From assembly GCF_900167535.1 (NCBI RefSeq), contig NZ_FUYE01000003.1:354414-418413 (forward strand): a DNA stretch of 64,000 nucleotides. The letters run 5' to 3'. How positions within the stretch are numbered: the stretch's first letter is position 1; each line of letters opens with the position of its first letter. The DNA comes from Prosthecobacter debontii. Its GTDB lineage: Bacteria > Verrucomicrobiota > Verrucomicrobiia > Verrucomicrobiales > Verrucomicrobiaceae. The notes under the pieces were generated by a model that made no database searches, was not told where the DNA came from, and saw only the letters and a list, made by a program, of their open reading frames with translations. The position numbers were made by a program, and so were the translations under genes. Positions 19,271 to 30,200 of the stretch are shown here, piece after piece.

Positions 19271-22200
19271 CTATTCCTTTTGCGTGACTTGCCCTTTCAC
19301 GGCGACGGGCAGTTCATCTTCTGCCTCTTTCTCGACAGGTTGGACCTTGATCTCCACCTGCACAGGAACTGCGCGCAGGCTTTCGATAATCTTCTGCAAT
19401 CGCTCCACCGTGATCTCGGATAGGGTGGGATTGGCTACCGCTTGTTCGATCTTCTCTAGGCCAGCCGTGAAGGCATTCATTTGGCCGGTGATGCGGCTGA
19501 TCGGATCGTTTTCTCCTGCGCCGCCAGCCAACAGGTTGCGGCCAAATGTGCGCTTGATCTCCGTCCAACGAATCAGGTCAGCTTCTGAAGCCTTCCCATT
19601 GATCTCACGCCATTTCAGGAGGTTTGCTTCCGCTGCCTTGCTAAGGGTCTGAGACTCGCCTCGGTAGTGGTCTTCGATGATGGATTGCACTTCGGCGTCC
19701 GTCATCAAAGGCTGAATCTTTTCCGCAATCTTATTCATGTTGCGATAGCTTCCTTGCAGCTTGAAGGGCGGTTCCGTGCGATAGGCATCTTCCATGGCTG
19801 CGCTCCGGATGTATTCCTGATTTACGCGCAGGATGACTTCTCTCACCCTGAGCAGTTTTTCCATTACGGTCACACAATCGTTGATGTCTTCCACACTTTG
19901 ATTGCCTTCAAACTCGATGCCCTCACGGCTTCCGGTCATGGCAATTTTTAAGGTCGCTAGAGCATCACGGTGGCTGCGCGCTGCCACTCGTGCCAGAGAG
20001 GCATTGCTGGTGAGACAATTCTCGATGTAGCTGTCTTTGAAGGCGGCTTCATGACCTCCCAGAATGTCTCCGAGGTTGTAGGTGTCCGCACGGTTAGCCA
20101 GCATGTCCGGCACCTGAAACTTGCCTCCGACCTCGGTGTAGGGGTTACCTGCCATGACCACGGCAACCTTGCGCCCGCGCAGATCATAGGTCTTGGCTTG
20201 ACCTCGAAACACACCTTCGATTTTTCGCGTGCCGTCACACAAGGAAATGAACTTCTGCAGAAACTCAGGATTGGTATGCTGGATATCGTCGAGATAAATC
20301 ATCACATTATCTCCCATCTCGAGTGCCAAGTTCAGCTTCTCGACTTCATCCCGCGCACTCGCATTCGGCGCTTCCGCAGGATCCAACGACGTCACCTGAT
20401 GTCCAATCGCGGGACCATTGATTTTGACCAAGGTGATACCCAACCGACTGGCCACATACTCCATGAGAGTGGTCTTACCATAACCCGGAGGAGAGATTAG
20501 CAGAAGCAACCCCATGCGATCCGTCCGAGTATCATTCCCGACCGCTCCAATCTGCTTGGCCAAATTGGCTCCGATGATCGGCAGATAAACCTGATCGATG
20601 AGGCGATTACGCACGAACGAACTCAAGACGCCGGCTTTGAATTGATCCAAACGGAGTTGATCACGACGCTGCGTCGTTAGCTCATGCTTGAGCGTCTGAA
20701 ATCTTTCGTAATCTGGCACGACCTTGGACTCATAGGCTTGCAAACGGGCCACGAACTCATGGAAGTCCAAACTCAGTCTGCCTCCTTCTTGAATGCGCGC
20801 GTGGGAGCCAGTCAACTCCGTCAACGTGATGTGGCTTGCAGGAGCCGAAGGTAACGTGGCAGGAGGTTGATCCTTTAACACAAGCAGCGCCGCAGCTTCC
20901 GCCAAGATGCCTACATTTGCGCTTGGATTCAAAGCACGGAACCAATCCACCGCGATTTCGAATGCCAGCCATGGCTGATTGGATAAAGCTTCCAGACTTT
21001 CTTCCAGATCCTTGATCCCACGCCTCACGGTCAATTCTTTTCGGAAGCCTTTAAGCATCTCCACAGCTTCCCCAGATCGTGTGACAGGCAGGGCCGGATG
21101 TTTGACCGAAAGATGCTGCAACTCATCCACCAAACACAGGGCTACCGCCCGGATGATCGCGGTTGATTCCGCCCCGAGCCAAGCAGGCGCACGGCGGCAC
21201 TCCCGGGAGACATGCTCCAGCAAGGAGGAGTCCACTTCTACTTCGCTATGACCTAACAAATCACGCATCCTGCCTTTGGCCATCATGCGCACTCGAAGAG
21301 CCTGTTTTTCAGCAGAGTCCTCCCAAGCATGCCAGACCATGACAGCCAGGCCTCGAACCAAGGCAGAATGCCTCAGCAGCCCCAAAGCCTTCTTCATTTC
21401 AAGCAAGGGCTGCAAAATCAAGGCCGCATCATGATCATGAACGCCTTTAGTATAACCTTCATGATAACGCTGAGCCATGAAGTCACTCACCGCCTGAGGG
21501 CTGAACTCCAGCTCGCTTTGCATGAACTTCCAAGCCAGGAATTCAGCTCGATACACTTGATCATTTTCAGACACCACGGCCTGTTCCCAGATGGGTTTTA
21601 AAGGCATCAGCTCAGGATGATCCAGTCGCTCAAAATAGCGCGTGCCAGTCAAATGGAAAGCAAGGCCCTCATCACGTGGGAGAATGGTCAGCTCCAGCGG
21701 TTGCCGATTGACGCTGAACTTGTGCTTACCCAGTTGGATCAGATCTCCTCCCTCAACGAAAAGCTCTGCCTTATCTCGGATCTGTTTCAGCGAATCCTGC
21801 TGAAGAGTCTTCAGCTTCGTTTGCAGTTCGTCCGCACGAACGCTGTCTCCCAGCTTGCGCAGCTCTTCGATCAGGTCGCGCAGTTTTCCGACCATCGCAT
21901 CTCCAGCTAACCAGGAGTGAACTTCCTCGGGCTTCGCAAAGGCCGCGAGCCGATTGCGGACGCTGGTCAAAATTCGTTCCGCCGATTGTCCTAAAGACTG
22001 ACAACGGCGATTGCGTGCATCAACGAGTGACTGACGGCGACCCTCAAAGGCCGCATGAATCTCTTCACGTTTCGAGGTTAACTCGACGGCGTAGTCATCG
22101 AACTCGGAAAAGCGGCTTTCCAGTTCTTCAATCTGCACCATGACCCGGGTAAGGGATTCGTCACACTTCTCCGGGGTCGTAGCGACCTCCAAGTAGTTCA

Positions 22201-24301
22201 GGACACTCTGATTCAGCAAGCTGAGCTGGGCTTGGAACTGAGCCGCGCCTTCTGATTTGGCTAAATCATTGCGCCGGTTACGCAGGACTGAACGCACCTG
22301 ATTCAGTTGTGCGAACAGGGTCGAGATAGCCTCGATGATGCGTGTGGTCTCGGTGGCGTCTTTGATTTTCAGTCCGCTGACAATCCCAGTCAGCATCTCG
22401 AGTTCACCGCTGGATTTCACCAGGGCCTCTTCCACTTCGGCCGCTTCCGTCACTTTAGACAAGCTAGGCACTCGGGCTTGCTGCTCGGTGATCTGCTGAC
22501 GATAAGGGTCCAGGGCTTCCGGCTTCAAAAGAAATGCCACACATTTCTCGGAGAGTTTGTCACTGGATTCAGCGACTCCGCTCTCCAGCTTCGTCAGCTC
22601 ATCCAGATCCACGTAGCGCACATCTCTCAAGGCGATGATCTGACCCCGAGATTCACGCAGGCTCGCCAAAAGATTCACATAGCCAAGGATATCACTCGGT
22701 TCGGTTCCATTTGCCGCACTCAGCAGCTTTTGAGTCTTATCACGCAGAGCCTCGGTCTGCTCTTGAGCGGCCTTGCGCATCCGGCGCACTTTCTCAAACT
22801 CACCGAGGGCGGCCTCTGCAGCCCCTTTCACCTCGATCAATGTCTCCTTCAGCTTGTGGCTCTCCTCTCGGTCAATCCAAAAGTAAGAGTCTGCAATATC
22901 GCCAGAGGCCCGAGCGAGTTCAACATAGAGGCCCGAGAAGGAGTCGTCTTTGGCCAATAAAGTGAGAATGCCTCGGCACTCTGCCATGCAGCGCACAATC
23001 TCTGCGTTGCCGATCTTCCCGAGAAAGCTCTGGCTCTGCGCATGTCCATCCAGGTCAGCCGTCACAAAAGGGGTGCGCCACGCCTGCACCACATGATGTT
23101 TACGAGGCTCTTCGTCTCCCTGAAAAAGAATCAACTCACCTGAAGGGAAAAGACTGTAGCCCTGACAGATGATCGGTGTCGCTACGGACTGAGTAATCAG
23201 GTTGTAGCTCAGCAACAAATAAGAACCACTCTCCACGTGGCCGAAGACAAACAAGGTATCCTCCCCATTGGCAGCCGTCACACGCCGCTCGAAACGCATG
23301 GGCGGCAGCCCGGTATCGAAACGCTTCAACTCTCCCGTCTGTAAAACATAACCGTGAGGGAAAATGAGTCCGTGATCGTCAGGCAGAAGAACGCATGACT
23401 CGGCAATGCTATCCACACGATGCGCCTCCCGCGTGCGTTCATTGAAGACCAGATACCTCCAAGTCTTCTCTTGATAAGGCAGCACCTTCATCAGCACCAG
23501 ATTGCCGAGAATGGCGTAGTGAACTTCGGCGTCATCCAGGGTCTGATCGGCATTGTCCACAGGCTCACTGTAGATGCCACGACCCGTCTCGGTGTTGTTC
23601 TCCACCTTAACCGTCAAATCACCCCCGATGGTTTCCACGAAGACGCGATCCTCAATGCTGATGTGCGGGTGCAGGCCATGCCGATACATCTCACGCCGGG
23701 CTCGTTTCCACTCAAATTCTTGATGCGTTGGGAAAACGAACTCGTGATCAAAACGATTGCCCAGGTACTGCAACGTCCCCGCCTCGTCATTGACCAGCCA
23801 CTTGAAGGCTTTGATCTCCGTCGCCCCACGTCCCACCTGCATCCCCATGTAAAGATGCGGTCCGACCCGGTGAAACTTCAGGAAGGAGGCGTTCTTGTAG
23901 TAGCGATAGAGATAATCGAAGTCTTCCGCAAAAGCCTTGTCACTCAGTAAGCTGTCCTTATTCGGATGGAAACTGTGATCGTCGGTTTGATAATCATAAA
24001 CCGAAAACACATCTTCAATGTGCATTTGCGCGCGCAAACCCAGATGCACATTGTAGCCGAACAAAAAGCGTTTCGCACCGACGGCTACCATGTCCCGCGG
24101 CACGCAGTTGTTATCCGTCGTGAGCCTTGTCGTTGCCAGCAAAGCCGTATCGATACCCCCGAATTCTTTCTTTCGGTCTTCATTCAGCGACTCCAGCCGC
24201 CGCTGTAACTCAGCCCCGTGTTTATCGAGCCGCTGACGAATCACTTCGTAAGCGCCAGCTTCGAGCTGAGGTGGGGCAGAAGATGAAGGTGTTTCAGCCA
24301 T
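19271..24301 (-). CDS. Large AAA ATPase with DUF3686-type N-terminus (so-called DNA repair ATPase)
   Basis: The ATG at 24301 (MAETPSSS) is preferred over an in-frame upstream start at 24349, giving 1676 residues. The N-terminal half contains blocks I associate with the DUF3686 family (for example DNNCVPRDMVAVG and FLFGYNVHLGL), followed by a long coiled-coil region (about residues 440-870). The AAA module lies at about 1250-1500, with Walker A SPPGYGKTTL (about 1270) and Walker B MIYLDDIQ (about 1333). The name DNA repair ATPase is an old electronic annotation and is not proven. It is the last gene after YqiJ- and YqiK-like genes, so it probably works with the flotillin at the membrane. No nuclease or helicase motif is visible. 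Confidence 0.85.
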   Translation of the reverse strand: MAETPSSSAPPQLEAGAYEVIRQRLDKHGAELQRRLESLNEDRKKEFGGIDTALLATTRLTTDNNCVPRDMVAVGAKRFLFGYNVHLGLRAQMHIEDVFSVYDYQTDDHSFHPNKDSLLSDKAFAEDFDYLYRYYKNASFLKFHRVGPHLYMGMQVGRGATEIKAFKWLVNDEAGTLQYLGNRFDHEFVFPTHQEFEWKRARREMYRHGLHPHISIEDRVFVETIGGDLTVKVENNTETGRGIYSEPVDNADQTLDDAEVHYAILGNLVLMKVLPYQEKTWRYLVFNERTREAHRVDSIAESCVLLPDDHGLIFPHGYVLQTGELKRFDTGLPPMRFERRVTAANGEDTLFVFGHVESGSYLLLSYNLITQSVATPIICQGYSLFPSGELILFQGDEEPRKHHVVQAWRTPFVTADLDGHAQSQSFLGKIGNAEIVRCMAECRGILTLLAKDDSFSGLYVELARASGDIADSYFWIDREESHKLKETLIEVKGAAEAALGEFEKVRRMRKAAQEQTEALRDKTQKLLSAANGTEPSDILGYVNLLASLRESRGQIIALRDVRYVDLDELTKLESGVAESSDKLSEKCVAFLLKPEALDPYRQQITEQQARVPSLSKVTEAAEVEEALVKSSGELEMLTGIVSGLKIKDATETTRIIEAISTLFAQLNQVRSVLRNRRNDLAKSEGAAQFQAQLSLLNQSVLNYLEVATTPEKCDESLTRVMVQIEELESRFSEFDDYAVELTSKREEIHAAFEGRRQSLVDARNRRCQSLGQSAERILTSVRNRLAAFAKPEEVHSWLAGDAMVGKLRDLIEELRKLGDSVRADELQTKLKTLQQDSLKQIRDKAELFVEGGDLIQLGKHKFSVNRQPLELTILPRDEGLAFHLTGTRYFERLDHPELMPLKPIWEQAVVSENDQVYRAEFLAWKFMQSELEFSPQAVSDFMAQRYHEGYTKGVHDHDAALILQPLLEMKKALGLLRHSALVRGLAVMVWHAWEDSAEKQALRVRMMAKGRMRDLLGHSEVEVDSSLLEHVSRECRRAPAWLGAESTAIIRAVALCLVDELQHLSVKHPALPVTRSGEAVEMLKGFRKELTVRRGIKDLEESLEALSNQPWLAFEIAVDWFRALNPSANVGILAEAAALLVLKDQPPATLPSAPASHITLTELTGSHARIQEGGRLSLDFHEFVARLQAYESKVVPDYERFQTLKHELTTQRRDQLRLDQFKAGVLSSFVRNRLIDQVYLPIIGANLAKQIGAVGNDTRTDRMGLLLLISPPGYGKTTLMEYVASRLGITLVKINGPAIGHQVTSLDPAEAPNASARDEVEKLNLALEMGDNVMIYLDDIQHTNPEFLQKFISLCDGTRKIEGVFRGQAKTYDLRGRKVAVVMAGNPYTEVGGKFQVPDMLANRADTYNLGDILGGHEAAFKDSYIENCLTSNASLARVAARSHRDALATLKIAMTGSREGIEFEGNQSVEDINDCVTVMEKLLRVREVILRVNQEYIRSAAMEDAYRTEPPFKLQGSYRNMNKIAEKIQPLMTDAEVQSIIEDHYRGESQTLSKAAEANLLKWREINGKASEADLIRWTEIKRTFGRNLLAGGAGENDPISRITGQMNAFTAGLEKIEQAVANPTLSEITVERLQKIIESLRAVPVQVEIKVQPVEKEAEDELPVAVKGQVTQKE

Positions 24302-24386
24302 CGGACTCTGAGATAAAACAATGCAGGGGAGAGCTGCGGCCCTCGTCATTCAAAACCAAGAGCCGCAGCGAGGATGACAAATCGGG

Positions 24387-26483
24387 TCAGGCCTTGCGTT
24401 TAGCCGACAAAAGGTGACTCACGGGTTCTTCCGCCAGCCCGAAACGGTTGGCCGCACCGATGAACCCGGTCAGCTTGTTCAGCGTCGAGGAATCGGGATT
24501 CAAACCGATGAGCTTCGCAAAGAGAGCACTCAGAGTCAGATTTTTCGTATCCTCAGCCGTTAGGCCAAACTGATCCACCATTGATTTCAGCTGCGCTTTG
24601 AAATACTCAGGATCACCATTGAAGAACGTCTCCTTCACGTCTGTCAGCGTGCGGCTTCCCTCCACCATTCGGTCCACCGCACGTGCAGTGCCGATGGCAT
24701 TGGTGATCTTATCGAAGAACTGGCTTTCGCCTCCGACAATTTCGATCTTGGCCGACTTCATGGCCTCGCCAAGCACGACCGCCTGCTGGGTAGCGATGTC
24801 TTTCTGAATGTTGATCTGAGCCAGCTCGACCGCTTTCTGTTTATCCAGCGTCAGCTTGAACTCTTCGTGAGCACGGCCCGCGTCTTCCAGCAGCTTCATG
24901 GCTTCGGCTTTCTTGGTGATGCCATCCGCTTCCGCAGCCAGTTTCAGCTGGGTCACCTCCGCGTCCACCATCCCTTGTTTCTGAGAAGCTTCGGCTTTTG
25001 CGAGCAAGACTTGAGCCTCACCCAAGCCCTCTGCGGCGGCCTGAGCCGCCTTAGCCTCGGCCAAGGCTTTTTCCGCCGTGGCCTCACGCGTAGCAGATTC
25101 TTGTTTAGCCTCAGCCAGCGTCAGCATTTCCTGAGCCCGGAGTTGAGCCGCCTCTTTCGCTGCATCCGCAGCTTTGACAGCGGTGAAGGCTTCCTGCTCA
25201 GCGTTAAGGCGAGCAGCTTCTTTGGCCGCTTCGGCTTCTTTGATCTTCTGAATGAGCTGCTCCTGAGCGGCTTTTTCCGCCAAGGTCAGCGCCACCTGCT
25301 TCTCACGATCCGCCGTCGCAAAGGCCTCGGTGTCTTTGATCTTCTGCTGTTCAACGACCACGGTTTTCTCCAGAGCGACGCGGTCTTTGATGACCTCCTG
25401 GATGTTCTTCTTCTCCACTTCGACCGCTTTATCCTTCTCGATCGACTTCAGGGTGGTGATGCGCTCACGCTCAATCACCTCGAGATCACGATCACGAGTG
25501 ACACGCTCCACTTCCACCGCATCCGTGCGTTCTTTATTACGCTGAGCCACGAGCACCTGACGCTCTTTATTCTCAGTCGCGACGGCAATTTCTTCATCCG
25601 TAGCAATTTTGGCGCGCTCAGATTTCAGGCGCTCTTCAGACTGAATTTTCAGCGTCTCTGCTTCCTCACGCGCCTTTACACTTTCCACGTCACGCTTCTG
25701 CTTCGCTTCGGTTTCAGCGAGTTGCCGCTCAAGTTCCAGGATCGCCTCACGAGCCTGGACGTCCTGTTGTTTGATGACCTTTTCTTTATCGCGCTGAATG
25801 CTGTTGGCCAGCTTGGCCTGGGCAGCCGTCAGCTCCGTGATCTTTTTGATCCCTTCCGCGTCTAGAATGTTATCCGGGTCCAGGTTAGCCAATTGGGTCT
25901 GCTCCAGGAAGTCAATGGCACAATCGTCCAGAGTATAACCATTTAAGTCGGTGCCAATGACCTTGAGGATCTCGGTTTTGAAGTGATCCCGCTCATTGTA
26001 AAGCTGCACGAAATCAAACCGCTTACCCACAGTTTTCAGACCCTCAGAGAACTTCGCGTCAAAGAGAGAACGCATGGTATCTGAGGACGAAGCCCGTTGG
26101 CAACCGATGGACTGAGCCACACGCTTGACATCCTCTTTGTTACTATTGATACGCACAAAGAAAGCGACCTTGATATCGGCACGGATGTTGTCTTTACAGA
26201 TCAAGCCCTCGGTGGCGCGACGCTCGATCTCAATCCTCTTCACGGAAATGTCCATGAACTCGACATGGTGCATGATCGGAATGACAAACATACCGTTGAA
26301 AGACACCTGAGTATCTCCTTTCCCGTTTCGCACAATGGCCTGCCCTTGTTGCACCTTGTGGAAGAAACGAGCGAAGAGCGTCAATAGTGCGACGCCAAAA
26401 ATCAGTGAGCCAAGAAGGATGACAGTCACAAGACCAAATTCAAAGCCAAACGCAGCGATCAGAGGAGGCGGTATTGCATTCAT
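24387..26483 (-). CDS. yqiK: Flotillin/SPFH-domain membrane scaffold, YqiK-like
   Basis: The 698-residue product has an N-terminal transmembrane segment (about residues 13-37) and then the SPFH/band 7 domain (about 45-220, with ICKDNIRADIKVAFFVRI). A long, very charged and Ala/Glu/Lys-rich coiled coil follows (about 220-580), with a C-terminal tail of about 100 residues. This is the standard flotillin layout. Flotillins oligomerise at the inner membrane and organise microdomains. The start overlaps the stop of the YqiJ-like gene by 4 bases (ATGA), so the two proteins are translationally coupled, as in the conserved yqiJ-yqiK pair. The third partner here is the large AAA ATPase 85 bases downstream. 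Confidence 0.95.
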   Translation of the reverse strand: MNAIPPPLIAAFGFEFGLVTVILLGSLIFGVALLTLFARFFHKVQQGQAIVRNGKGDTQVSFNGMFVIPIMHHVEFMDISVKRIEIERRATEGLICKDNIRADIKVAFFVRINSNKEDVKRVAQSIGCQRASSSDTMRSLFDAKFSEGLKTVGKRFDFVQLYNERDHFKTEILKVIGTDLNGYTLDDCAIDFLEQTQLANLDPDNILDAEGIKKITELTAAQAKLANSIQRDKEKVIKQQDVQAREAILELERQLAETEAKQKRDVESVKAREEAETLKIQSEERLKSERAKIATDEEIAVATENKERQVLVAQRNKERTDAVEVERVTRDRDLEVIERERITTLKSIEKDKAVEVEKKNIQEVIKDRVALEKTVVVEQQKIKDTEAFATADREKQVALTLAEKAAQEQLIQKIKEAEAAKEAARLNAEQEAFTAVKAADAAKEAAQLRAQEMLTLAEAKQESATREATAEKALAEAKAAQAAAEGLGEAQVLLAKAEASQKQGMVDAEVTQLKLAAEADGITKKAEAMKLLEDAGRAHEEFKLTLDKQKAVELAQINIQKDIATQQAVVLGEAMKSAKIEIVGGESQFFDKITNAIGTARAVDRMVEGSRTLTDVKETFFNGDPEYFKAQLKSMVDQFGLTAEDTKNLTLSALFAKLIGLNPDSSTLNKLTGFIGAANRFGLAEEPVSHLLSAKRKA

Positions 26484-27160
26484 GGATGGGTTTCAGGAGG
26501 TTGAGGTTCAACAAAATAAAGGCTGCGATCAGGAGAGGCCTTGATGACCCGAACTCGGTCCCCTTTGCCAAGCGCAGGACCGGGCTTAGTCAACCGCGCC
26601 ATGACAAGCGCAGGAGCTCCGTGAGACGGGTCCACTTGGACCTGACCAAAGGTGTCGGTCAGTTCCGTGGTCAACACGACCCCTAGGCGACCTTCAATCT
26701 GCGAGGACTCATCACTCACTTGAGAAAAAGCCCCGAAAATTTTAGCCACTGGCCATGTCGCAAGCCGAGTCAGGACGACGCTACCTACAAGATTAGGTAG
26801 CAGAAGAAAAGCCGCCCGCGTCAGGTCCCGATCTCCAGCTTCGCCATTGAAGCGATAATTCAAGATCAATGCCCCCGCCCAGATAAACAACACGAAGAAA
26901 CTCGCCCAAATCGCCAGCGGCACCTGAGAGATCCCCAAAAGACGCCCTGCATTGAAAACAAGGCCACCCAATGCGGCCCCCGAAGGATGCGACGAGACAT
27001 CGGAGACATCAGCCCCCACATCCACGTCTCCACCAATATCAAAAACATCCAGATCCAGCCCGCCGATCAACACGAGTAACCAGTACGCTAAGATGACTCC
27101 CAACAATAAAGTCAGCGGGAGATTAGGTAAAGCCAGGGCTTCTTGGATAAGCTCATTCAT
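26480..27160 (-). CDS. yqiJ: YqiJ-like OB-fold membrane protein (DUF1449/NfeD-related)
   Basis: The 226-residue protein has a membrane helix at about 17-34 and a Gly/Asp-rich loop (DLDVFDIGGDVDVGADVSD). More helices lie at about 65-125, followed by a C-terminal soluble beta domain (about 150-215, IEGRLGVVLTTEL to SLYFVEPQ) of OB-fold type. This matches the YqiJ family, a relative of NfeD proteins that pair with flotillins. It is the first gene of the three-gene operon. The OB-fold domain would face the cytoplasm or periplasm next to the flotillin ring; which side cannot be told from sequence alone. Confidence 0.9.
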   Translation of the reverse strand: MNELIQEALALPNLPLTLLLGVILAYWLLVLIGGLDLDVFDIGGDVDVGADVSDVSSHPSGAALGGLVFNAGRLLGISQVPLAIWASFFVLFIWAGALILNYRFNGEAGDRDLTRAAFLLLPNLVGSVVLTRLATWPVAKIFGAFSQVSDESSQIEGRLGVVLTTELTDTFGQVQVDPSHGAPALVMARLTKPGPALGKGDRVRVIKASPDRSLYFVEPQPPETHP

Positions 27161-27242
27161 GGCGGAATAAGCCCGGATTTAAGCAGAGCAACTCGGAGAA
27201 CACATTACAATTTTATTCCCCGTTTCTCTGATTGGGTTTCCA

Positions 27243-30200
27243 CTATGGGATCAACCTAACCAAACCCGACTGAATGGGGCTGTTCTTGGAAGCCGTCACA
27301 AACGGAATCGGAAGATCGGGTAACAGGAAGAATCCCTCTCCAGACATGCTGCCACCGTTGTTGGTGATGATACCCTGATACGTCACGCTACGTAGAAGCT
27401 CATCATCCAGCAGACTGAATTTTCCCGTCAGGGTCCCGAGCTTCGGATTGATGGATAAGGTCAATTTTGTTTCGGGAGAATCAGGAACCACCGTGGCCTT
27501 GCTCTTGGCTTGAATGATCACATCAGCGTTTGGTGAAAAAGCCGCTGCATTGAGGCTCGCTCCCCAAAAAGTGATGGCCGCATTGGCCGCATCGCTCGTC
27601 GCAGCCGGTATATTAAACACCACCCACGACGGATCCGTCAAAGACGGGTCATTATAACGCGATCCCGTGATACCCAGTGGAACAATGCCGAGACCCGAGG
27701 CATAGACGCGAGCTTTGGAATCCGTGCTCGCAGGTTTCCACCAACTCAACAAATCTTCATCGCCTACTATCGTGTTGTTGGCATCAATGAGGTCCTCATG
27801 ATCATTGATTGAAAACCGCCCGACGACGGACCCTTGCGGTTTACCTTTCTGCAACGAATAGATCATCAACTCTCCCCCAGAGCCCACATGGCAGGCGCTG
27901 GTAAAAGTCTCTCCGTCCGCTGTGCGTCCAGACAGTTTCACTTTACCATCGGCACCCACGGTGAACGATCCAAAACCTTTCCCTTCGAGCCCATCGACCG
28001 GGGGAGTCAGAGTATTCAAATGGAAGGTATAATATCCCTTCCAGGCATCGGCTTTGTTGGTCTTACTCCAGGGATTTCGCCAGCCGGTGAAGTTCTGCTC
28101 ATCCTCTGAATCGATAAGGATACCTTCGATCTGCTGAGTGCCACCTTGAATCGAAAAACTCAGCTCCAGCGGTGGGGGCGCCGGTTTTCCAGACCGAGCT
28201 ATGATGGCGGTTCCTTGAAGAGTGGATGACCCCATCGAAGAGTTTAAAATGCCTTTAAAGCTCGATGAGGTTGTTCCTAGAACGAGCTTGCCACTGAATG
28301 CACCATTGGCCGAGGTCACGAGATCCACGCGCCCTCCTAACCCCTTATTGAGTCCTTCAACTCCACTTCGATCCACGACCGCCACAAACGACCCTACCGT
28401 GCCCGCAGGGAGAGGTTGCACCAACAGGTTGCGGGTGATGCTCACTTTACCTATTCCATTCACAGCCGTGAGTGTCACGAGATAGGCAATGACATCCCCA
28501 TTCTTAGCCGCTTTATGAGCCGTCGGACGTCCACTGATGATTCCCGTTTTGGAATCTATTTTGAGTCCTGGAGGTAAACCGCTGGCGCTGAAGCTAGCCA
28601 CAGGTCTCCCCAGTAAAGCTTGAGTTTTCACCTGATAACCCAAGCCGTCCAGGCCATAGACGGCTCCGACTCTGCCCTCGGGTAAAAGAGTGTCTTCATC
28701 CCAGACTGGAGGTTTGTTGAAAACACTCACACGGTGAGTGTCATAAGTCTCCGTTCCCGCTGGGGTTGTGAGACGAATGCTATACAGCCCCTCGTGAACT
28801 CCCACCGTTGGTGTCGAGATCGCCAGCTTGGCGGTGTTCATGCCCGAGAACCCTTCCGTTCCTGGCTCAATTTCATCATCACCGAAGAACCATTGATACC
28901 CGGTTACCGAGCCCACGACATTGGCGGTCAATGTCACGGCTTTGCCTTCGCCACAGATCACATTTTGAGTTTGTCCATCGACTACCACAACGTCTGCTGA
29001 AAAAGTAGCCTTGTAATCCCCCCCCGTCACTTGCACCGCATAAGCTCCGCCGTCGCTCAGCTTCGCCGCTGGAATATTAAGCACACTCGATTTGGCATTC
29101 GCGATGGGCTTGCCGTTCTTAGACCATTGAAAGCCCACCTGCCCAGGAACGGGTCCGGTAGCGTCCATGACCAGATTGATTTCCTCCCCTACTTCAACCA
29201 ACAAGGAATCAGGAGTGTCGTTGATAGCAGGGTCCACCTCCTGATTATCTAGAGTCACATTCCAAGTGACTTTTTCAGTGAGCAACCCTGTGGGATCACG
29301 CCTCACCCAGGGGGTAGGGTCCTTCACTTCAGCGATAATGGTATGCTTACCATCAAACCCAACGTTTTGACTTGCGATATTGAATGTTAGCCCACTCCCC
29401 ACAGGATAACCATCAATCTTCCAAATGACATCCAAGGGAGGCCCTTCTGAGGGCACTTTGACGGTGACCGAAAACGACAATGGCGTGCGCTCAGTGACGG
29501 ACAACGTCAAGCCCTGGGGTGAGTGCCCCTCCAAGGGAGAAACACGATTGTAAAAGTTCAGGACGAATGCCTCACGAGTCACTGCCCCAGGAGGCAATCC
29601 TAACCACTTCATCAGAGCATTGTCATGCGGCCGATACCAACCACGTGAGCGATAGTTGGCGCCTTCAAACAAACCCACAACTTCGGAAAATTCAAAATCC
29701 GGTCCTTCAGGGGTGGGCAGACTTGTTTCCGGCTCAATCCAATCTTTCCATCGGATTTGGGATCGCTGAGTCTTAGCTGTCGCGTTCGGATACTCAATGG
29801 CTGGGTAGCCTGGGGTATCAAAGTCATATTCATCAGCGAGTTTGGCAAAGGAATGTCCGACTTCATGCTCCACCAATTGGGCTGAAAGTGAGTGCAGGGA
29901 AGCCACCGCTATCGGTCCGCCGGAGCCACCGTAAGTCTCATCATTGACCAAAACGATTGGAATATCGTACTCTGGTACATGAGTCGCTAAAAGCGTATTG
30001 GCCCGGCTGCTGCCCTGAGAGGATATCACCAGCAATCGATCAATCACGGGATGGAATCCTGAACCAAAATAAGTATCCCGACTGTAAGCTGGAACCGCGT
30101 AGGGGTTGTCCGTTCCGGATTCATTGGAAGCAATTTCAATTCGGAAGATATTGAAATAAGATCGATAGCGATTCCAGGGTTCCTTGGAAAAAAGATAATC

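Noticed and set aside
24867-25865. 332-codon open frame antisense to the flotillin gene
   Set aside because: It mirrors the low-complexity Ala/Glu/Lys coiled coil and has no signal, domain or codon pattern of its own.
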